From positions 248,001-312,000 of the forward strand of contig NZ_SUND01000001.1 of NCBI RefSeq assembly GCF_005280205.1: a DNA stretch of 64,000 nucleotides. Direction: 5' to 3'. This stretch comes from Bacillus yapensis. GTDB taxonomy: Bacteria; Bacillota; Bacilli; Bacillales; Cytobacillaceae. Under the pieces are notes generated by a model. It saw nothing but the letters and a program-made list of their open reading frames with translations, was not told the origin of the DNA and did no database searches. Position numbers and translations under genes: made by a program. Positions 58,927-64,000 of this stretch are shown piece after piece (position 1 is the first letter of the stretch; each line of letters begins with the position of its first letter).

Positions 58927-59681
58927 CGCACGTTCACACCCTTATTTTTCAAAAATGTTTTCACTTCTTCTACCGATGTTTCTTTATAATGAAAAATCGA
59001 AGCCGCTAGAGCTGCATCTGCTCTTCCCTCGTCAAAAGCTTCAGCAAAGTGCTCGGCATTCCCCGCTCCACCAGAAGCAATCACTGGAACCGAGACCGCC
59101 TCACTAACTGCTTTCGTCAAGCGTAAATCAAATCCCTTTTTCTCACCGTCACAATCCATGCTTGTCAGAAGGATTTCTCCTGCTCCACGGCGCACCGCTT
59201 CCTTCGCCCATGAAATCACTTCTAGATCGGTCGCCACTCTTCCCCCATGGGTGTACACGCGCCATGAGCCAAGCTCTTCATCGTATTTGCCATCAATCGC
59301 GACGACAATACATTGGGAACCGAAAAAGTTCGCCCCTTCAGTAATCAAATCAGGATTTTGCACAGCAGGGGAATTCAATGAAACCTTGTCCGCACCGGCA
59401 CGCAACAGAACCTTCATTTCCTCTAACGATTTAATTCCTCCCCCAACAGTAAACGGAATCGCTAGCTCTGATGCAACAGCCTTGACCACATCGACCATCG
59501 TTTTTCTTCCCTCATGGGAGGCCGAAATATCAAGAAAGACTAACTCGTCCGCTCCTTGCTCATCATAAAATCGGGCTAATTCAACTGGATCGCCTGCATC
59601 ACGAAGCTCAACAAACTGAACCCCTTTGACGACACGTCCATCCTTTACGTCGAGACATGGGATAATTCGTTTCGTTAACAT
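58923..59681 (-). CDS. hisF: imidazole glycerol phosphate synthase subunit HisF
   Basis: A 252-residue TIM barrel with '[17 protein letters not shown]' and 'VFLDISAS', and a second phosphate site in '[13 protein letters not shown]'. It is the cyclase partner of HisH and gives IGP and AICAR. Its start directly follows the hisA stop. Confidence 0.96.
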   Translation of the reverse strand: MLTKRIIPCLDVKDGRVVKGVQFVELRDAGDPVELARFYDEQGADELVFLDISASHEGRKTMVDVVKAVASELAIPFTVGGGIKSLEEMKVLLRAGADKVSLNSPAVQNPDLITEGANFFGSQCIVVAIDGKYDEELGSWRVYTHGGRVATDLEVISWAKEAVRRGAGEILLTSMDCDGEKKGFDLRLTKAVSEAVSVPVIASGGAGNAEHFAEAFDEGRADAALAASIFHYKETSVEEVKTFLKNKGVNVR

Positions 59682-60410
59682 CTACCTCACCCCCACCAAA
59701 GCTTCTGCCACCGAAAATCTGCCTTCATATAGGGCCTTTCCAACAATCGCCCCTTTTACGCCGCTTCCCTCATATTGCTTTAAGGCAGTTAAATCTGCTA
59801 ACTGACTAACCCCCCCAGAAGCGATGACTTCCTTCTTTGTCGCTAGCGCCATCTCTTCTACGGCCGCAAGATTCGGACCAGACAGCATTCCATCGGTCGC
59901 AATATCGGTAAAAATAAATGTTTCTGCTCCAACCTCGGCAAATCTTTTACCAAGATCGACTGCCTTCATCTCAGAAGTATTGAGCCATCCATGGGTTGCT
60001 ACATAGCCATTCTTCGCATCAATCCCAATCGCGATTTGACTTCCATATTTCCGCACCATTTCAATCGCAAATTCCGGATTAGAAATGGCGATGCTGCCGA
60101 TAATGACGCGATCGACTCCGTATTCGAGGTAGTGAAGAATATCCTCCTCTGTGCGGATTCCTCCACCAATTTGCACCTTTGCCTTCAACTTTGAAGCCGC
60201 TTCAATGACAAAGCGATCGTTCACACGCTTGCCGTCCTTTGCACCATCCAAATCAACCATATGAATCCAGCTCGCGCCTTCATCTGCAAACTTCTGAGCC
60301 ATATCAAAAGGCGAATCACCATAAACGGTTTCTTTTTCATAATCTCCTTGAAGGAGGCGGACGCACTTGCCGCCGCGCATATCAATTGCTGGATAAATGA
60401 TAAAGCTCAT
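59682..60410 (-). CDS. hisA: ProFAR isomerase HisA
   Basis: A 242-residue TIM barrel with '[19 protein letters not shown]' and '[11 protein letters not shown]', and the phosphate-binding '[12 protein letters not shown]'. It isomerises 5'-ProFAR to PRFAR. It overlaps hisH by 4 bp. Confidence 0.96.
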   Translation of the reverse strand: MSFIIYPAIDMRGGKCVRLLQGDYEKETVYGDSPFDMAQKFADEGASWIHMVDLDGAKDGKRVNDRFVIEAASKLKAKVQIGGGIRTEEDILHYLEYGVDRVIIGSIAISNPEFAIEMVRKYGSQIAIGIDAKNGYVATHGWLNTSEMKAVDLGKRFAEVGAETFIFTDIATDGMLSGPNLAAVEEMALATKKEVIASGGVSQLADLTALKQYEGSGVKGAIVGKALYEGRFSVAEALVGVR

Positions 60411-61030
60411 CGTTGAGACATCCTTTCTCTCGTTAGCTCAGTAAAATTTTGAAGCAGCTCCATGCCAAGCTTGCCACTTTTTTCAGGATGGAATTGCATG
60501 CCGAACACATTGCCACGTCCAACTACCGCTGGTACTTCCACATCGTATTTACAGCTCGCAATGACCACGTCCCTGGCTGATGTTTTTACATAATAGGAAT
60601 GCACAAAGTAAACAAAGTCCTCTTCAATATTTGCTAGAATTGTAGATGAGTTGTTGAATTTCAGCCTGTTCCAACCCATATGGGGCACCTTGTAATCTTC
60701 CCCAGTAAAGCGAACGACTTCTCCTGGTAAAATGGCAAGTCCTTTTGTCAGTTTGTTTTCCTCACTTTGCTCAAAAAGAAGCTGCATCCCCAGACAAATA
60801 CCGAGAAGTGGTTTGCCCGATTCGACGAACTGTTGGATCATTTCCGTTAAGCCGGTTTCATTTAATCGTTCCATTGCGTCTGGAAAAGCGCCTACTCCTG
60901 GTAAAATAAGTGCGTCTGCTGACAGTAGTTCTTCTTTTTCCTCTGAGATGAAGTAGTCGACACCGAGTCTTTCCAACGCCTTACTGACACTGAACAAATT
61001 CCCCATCCCATAATCAATGATTCCGATCAT
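60407..61030 (-). CDS. hisH: imidazole glycerol phosphate synthase subunit HisH
   Basis: A 207-residue class I glutamine amidotransferase with nucleophile Cys in LGICLGMQ and His/Glu in FHPEKSG. It supplies ammonia to HisF. It follows hisB directly. Confidence 0.96.
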   Translation of the reverse strand: MIGIIDYGMGNLFSVSKALERLGVDYFISEEKEELLSADALILPGVGAFPDAMERLNETGLTEMIQQFVESGKPLLGICLGMQLLFEQSEENKLTKGLAILPGEVVRFTGEDYKVPHMGWNRLKFNNSSTILANIEEDFVYFVHSYYVKTSARDVVIASCKYDVEVPAVVGRGNVFGMQFHPEKSGKLGMELLQNFTELTRERMSQR

Positions 61031-61618
61031 TTATAACATCCCTTTCGTTGAGGGAATTCCTTTGATTCGTGGGTCAATCGTTGTTGCCTCATCTAAAGCA
61101 CGAGCCAACGCTTTAAAAATCGCTTCAATGATATGGTGTGTGTTCTGACCATAGTGGACGATGACATGTAAATTCATACGCGCTTCTAACGCCAGCTTCC
61201 AGAGGAATTCGTGAACGAGCTCCGTATCAAAGGTTCCGACCTTTTGACTCGGAAACGTCGCACGCATTTCGAGATGCGGACGATTGCTCAAATCGACGAC
61301 AACTTGGGCAAGAGCTTCGTCCATCGGCACAAACGCATTACCATAGCGTTTGATGCCTTTTTTATCACCAAGGGCTTCCTTCAAAACTTGACCAAGGCAA
61401 ATCCCGATATCTTCCGTAGTATGGTGGTCATCCACTTCCGTATCACCAAGCGCCGCAATCGTTAAATCGAATTGACCATGCTTCGTAAACAGGTCGAGCA
61501 TATGAGTCATAAACGGGACACCTGTTTCAAGGTTGGATTTCCCTTCGCCATCAATATTTAGTGAAAGCTCAATACTCGTTTCATTCGTTTTCCGTGTAAT
61601 ACTTGACGTTCTGCTCAT
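61031..61618 (-). CDS. hisB: imidazoleglycerol-phosphate dehydratase
   Basis: A 195-residue Mn-dependent dehydratase, monofunctional (no HisN phosphatase domain). The duplicated metal motifs are 'EVDDHHTTEDIGI' and 'HVIVHYGQNTHHIIEA'. It makes imidazole acetol-phosphate. Confidence 0.96.
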   Translation of the reverse strand: MSRTSSITRKTNETSIELSLNIDGEGKSNLETGVPFMTHMLDLFTKHGQFDLTIAALGDTEVDDHHTTEDIGICLGQVLKEALGDKKGIKRYGNAFVPMDEALAQVVVDLSNRPHLEMRATFPSQKVGTFDTELVHEFLWKLALEARMNLHVIVHYGQNTHHIIEAIFKALARALDEATTIDPRIKGIPSTKGML

Positions 61619-61636
61619 CCTCTCACTCCTTCTAAA

Positions 61637-62902
61637 CTATTTCCACCGTGCTTCAATCGCGCGCGCATGAGCTTCTAGCCCCTCTAAGCGGGCAAAGGAA
61701 GCAATTTTTCTCCCATTCTCTTGAAAAGCTGATTCACTATACATAATCACACTCGATTTCTTCTGGAAGTCCTCTACATTGAGGGGACTTGAAAATCTCG
61801 CCGTTCCGTTTGTTGGGAGTACATGATTCGTACCCGCAAAATAATCTCCAACTGGCTCAGAACTGAATCTTCCGATAAAAATCGCTCCAGCATGCTTGAT
61901 CTTTCCTAACAACTCCATCGGGTTTGCTGTCATAATTTCGAGATGCTCAGGAGCTAACTGGTTGATGGTCGCAACTGCTTCATCCATATCTCGTGCTATG
62001 TAAATGGCACCAAAGTTCTCGATTGCCTTTGCTGCAATCTCTTTTCGAGGAAGTTCAGCCAACTGCTTTTCCACTTCAGCAGCTACTTCATAAGCTAACG
62101 TTTCAGATGTCGTCACAAGTACACTACATGCTCGCTCATCATGCTCTGCCTGCGATAGTAAATCTGCTGCGACTTCGTTCGCTCTCGCTGTTTCATCTGC
62201 TAAAATACTAATCTCACTTGGTCCGGCAATCATGTCAATGTCGACATCTCCGTATACCTCCCGCTTCGCAAGAGCTACATAGATGTTTCCAGGTCCCGTA
62301 ATTTTATCAACCGGACGAATTGTTTCGGTCCCATAGGCTAAGGCAGCAATTGCCTGCGCCCCGCCAACTTTATAAATTTCCTTAACGCCAGCTAGATGAG
62401 TTGCGACTAAAACTGCTGCAGGAATTTTTCCATTTTTCCCAGGTGGAGAAACCATCACAATTCGTTCGACCCCAGCCACTTTCGCCGGAACAACATTCAT
62501 CAACACAGAGGAAGGATAGGCCGCTGTTCCGCCTGGCACATAGACGCCGACTGAATCAAGCGGAGTCACCTTTTGCCCAAGAATCGTGCCGTTTTCTTCT
62601 GTCGTCATCCACGATGGACGAATCTGTTTTTCATGAAAGGAGCGAATGTTAGAAGCAGCTTCCTGAATAATGGCGACCATCTCAGCATCTAGGTCAGCAT
62701 AAGCTTCATCGATCTCTTCCATCGACACTAGAAGCGAATCAAGCACCGCTCCATCAAACTGCTCCGTGTATCTTTTAACAGCAGCATCGCCTTCTTGCTT
62801 AACCTGCTCAATAATCGCCTTTACGGCTAAAAGCTGTTCTTCCGTCCCACTATCAACCGTCCTTTTAATCGAAAGAGCGTCAGACACCTGAAGAATTTTC
62901 AT
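61637..62902 (-). CDS. hisD: histidinol dehydrogenase
   Basis: A 421-residue Zn/NAD enzyme with '[24 protein letters not shown]', '[13 protein letters not shown]', '[11 protein letters not shown]' and '[10 protein letters not shown]'. It catalyses the last two steps of histidine synthesis. It overlaps hisG by 4 bp. Confidence 0.96.
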   Translation of the reverse strand: MKILQVSDALSIKRTVDSGTEEQLLAVKAIIEQVKQEGDAAVKRYTEQFDGAVLDSLLVSMEEIDEAYADLDAEMVAIIQEAASNIRSFHEKQIRPSWMTTEENGTILGQKVTPLDSVGVYVPGGTAAYPSSVLMNVVPAKVAGVERIVMVSPPGKNGKIPAAVLVATHLAGVKEIYKVGGAQAIAALAYGTETIRPVDKITGPGNIYVALAKREVYGDVDIDMIAGPSEISILADETARANEVAADLLSQAEHDERACSVLVTTSETLAYEVAAEVEKQLAELPRKEIAAKAIENFGAIYIARDMDEAVATINQLAPEHLEIMTANPMELLGKIKHAGAIFIGRFSSEPVGDYFAGTNHVLPTNGTARFSSPLNVEDFQKKSSVIMYSESAFQENGRKIASFARLEGLEAHARAIEARWK

Positions 62903-63543
62903 CTTGCTTTCACCCCTTCCTGCGTTACGCTCGTAAGTCGATCCACGAGTTCATTTATCCGCTCATCCTTCATTCGATAACTCACTGGATTAACAATCAA
63001 TCTGGAGGTAATATCGACAATTCGTTCATACTCCACAAGTCCGTTTTCAACAAGAGTTCTTCCCGTCGAAACAATATCAACGATCCGATCCGATAAACCG
63101 ATAAGAGGAGCCAATTCAATCGAACCATTCAACTTAATGATTTCGACCTGCTCCCCTTGCTCGCGAAAATAACGGGCTGCCACATTCGGATATTTGGTTG
63201 CGATTTTGGGGGCAACATCGTTCATCCTCGTGCCCGGAAGTCCTGCGACCGCTAAATAACATTTACTAATCTGCAAATCTAGCAGCTCGTATACATCTCG
63301 CTCTTCCTCAAGCATGACGTCCTTTCCAGCAATCCCTAAATCAGCAACCCCATGCTCCACGTAAGTAGCAACATCCATTGGCTTCGCCAAAATAAACCGA
63401 AATCTTTCTTCTACCACATCGATAATCAGCTTTCGTGAATCCTCAAATTCAGGTGGGAGCTCATAGCCTGCCTGGCGAAGAAGGTCCGCTGCTTCTTCAA
63501 AAATTCTTCCCTTCGGCATCGCAATCGTAATCATTTCTTTCAC
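62899..63543 (-). CDS. hisG: ATP phosphoribosyltransferase, short form (HisG-S)
   Basis: A catalytic subunit of 214 residues, without the C-terminal ACT-like regulatory domain of long forms, so it needs HisZ. Motifs are '[18 protein letters not shown]', '[11 protein letters not shown]' and the PRPP loop '[14 protein letters not shown]'. The start is GTG overlapping the hisZ stop, with GGGGG 8 nt upstream; an ATG three codons on is possible. Confidence 0.94.
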   Translation of the reverse strand: MKEMITIAMPKGRIFEEAADLLRQAGYELPPEFEDSRKLIIDVVEERFRFILAKPMDVATYVEHGVADLGIAGKDVMLEEERDVYELLDLQISKCYLAVAGLPGTRMNDVAPKIATKYPNVAARYFREQGEQVEIIKLNGSIELAPLIGLSDRIVDIVSTGRTLVENGLVEYERIVDITSRLIVNPVSYRMKDERINELVDRLTSVTQEGVKAR

Positions 63544-64000
63544 GATTCGTTCCCCCTTCCTGCTTTTCCGATTAAAAAGGTCACTTCCCCATACTGCTCA
63601 GTAAATTGATCGATATTTCTTACTCCATTAATATCCTGGAGAACAACCTTTACGCCTGTCCCTCGTTTATCTCGTGCTAGTTGAAAAGCTTCCTTCCGTC
63701 GTTCATCCGAAAATAAAATGCACTGGGCTGGTTCAGCCTTTTTCAACTCTCCTAATGCTTCAAGTAGTCGGTCTACTCTTAACGCAAAGCCAGTTGCTCC
63801 TGTTGTTTTTCCGAATTTTTCAACGAGAAGATTGTATCGTCCCCCATTTCCAATCGGGAATCCAACCTGGTCGGCGTAAACCTCGAATAATATCCCTGTA
63901 TAGTAGCTCATGTGGCTCACGAGCGTTAAATCAAACTTAAGCTTCTCTTGTTCACCATAGTCAACAACAATCTCCCAGAGCTGCTGCAGTTGAAGAAGTG
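63540..64000 (-). CDS. hisZ: ATP phosphoribosyltransferase regulatory subunit HisZ (partial)
   Basis: Only the C-terminal 152 codons lie in the window; the frame runs open to the edge. It is related to histidyl-tRNA synthetase: '[22 protein letters not shown]' and '[15 protein letters not shown]' match its motifs. HisZ is the regulatory partner of short-form HisG. The operon promoter lies outside the window. Confidence 0.93.
   Translation of the reverse strand, partial: LLQLQQLWEIVVDYGEQEKLKFDLTLVSHMSYYTGILFEVYADQVGFPIGNGGRYNLLVEKFGKTTGATGFALRVDRLLEALGELKKAEPAQCILFSDERRKEAFQLARDKRGTGVKVVLQDINGVRNIDQFTEQYGEVTFLIGKAGRGNES

Overview
The window is a chromosomal segment of a Gram-positive, spore-forming type bacterium of the family Bacillaceae. 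The evidence is AT-rich DNA, strong GGAGG ribosome-binding sites, frequent GTG/TTG starts, and gene order close to that of Bacillus subtilis: ssrA-smpB-rnr-est-secG, cggR-gap-pgk-tpiA-gpmI-eno behind rpoN/sigL, clpP beside tRNA-Arg, crh-whiA-yvcK-rapZ-yvcI-trxB-yvcD, and the his operon. Most genes are on the minus strand. I cannot name the species.

Layout. 1-7,100: small membrane proteins, a membrane-anchored PQQ/cytochrome c dehydrogenase, and the trehalose operon treP-treC-treR. Its control region is a tandemly duplicated CcpA plus TreR site. 7,100-29,700: an accessory region of single genes: NUDIX, GNAT and methyltransferase enzymes, a nucleoside transporter, a SulP-UspA pair, a degenerate serine recombinase, a GH38 alpha-mannosidase, a DUF3231 protein, a penicillin-binding carboxypeptidase, an ECF sigma factor with a DUF4179 partner, a VanZ protein, and many small membrane proteins.

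29,900-31,640: the tmRNA gene (ssrA, minus strand) is interrupted in its T-loop by a group I intron of about 275 nt. A convergent LAGLIDADG homing-endonuclease gene lies only about 28 bp beyond the tmRNA 3' end and carries a LexA-type box at its predicted transcription start. smpB, rnr, est and secG follow. 36,700-43,900: the glycolytic operon with its repressor CggR. 44,000-46,800: glutaredoxin-like protein, rpoN and a HAD phosphatase.

47,010-49,473: about 2.3 kb lies between a decayed and an intact copy of tRNA-Arg(CCG). It holds a DUF2513 gene, a possible integrase remnant, and a short unit whose predicted transcript begins and ends in 16-nt complementary arms. It looks like the residue of an integrated element. 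49,600-64,000: clpP under a CtsR box, crh, whiA-yvcK-rapZ-yvcI, trxB, yvcD, and hisZ(partial)-G-D-B-H-A-F-IE.

A pattern no single gene explains runs across the window. Seven intergenic regions carry short periodic arrays: four with a 20-21 bp period (9.2, 31.7, 35.4, 36.5 kb) and three with a 52 bp period (50.5, 54.9, 58.1 kb). The motif differs between most loci, but the spacing is close to two or five turns of the DNA helix.
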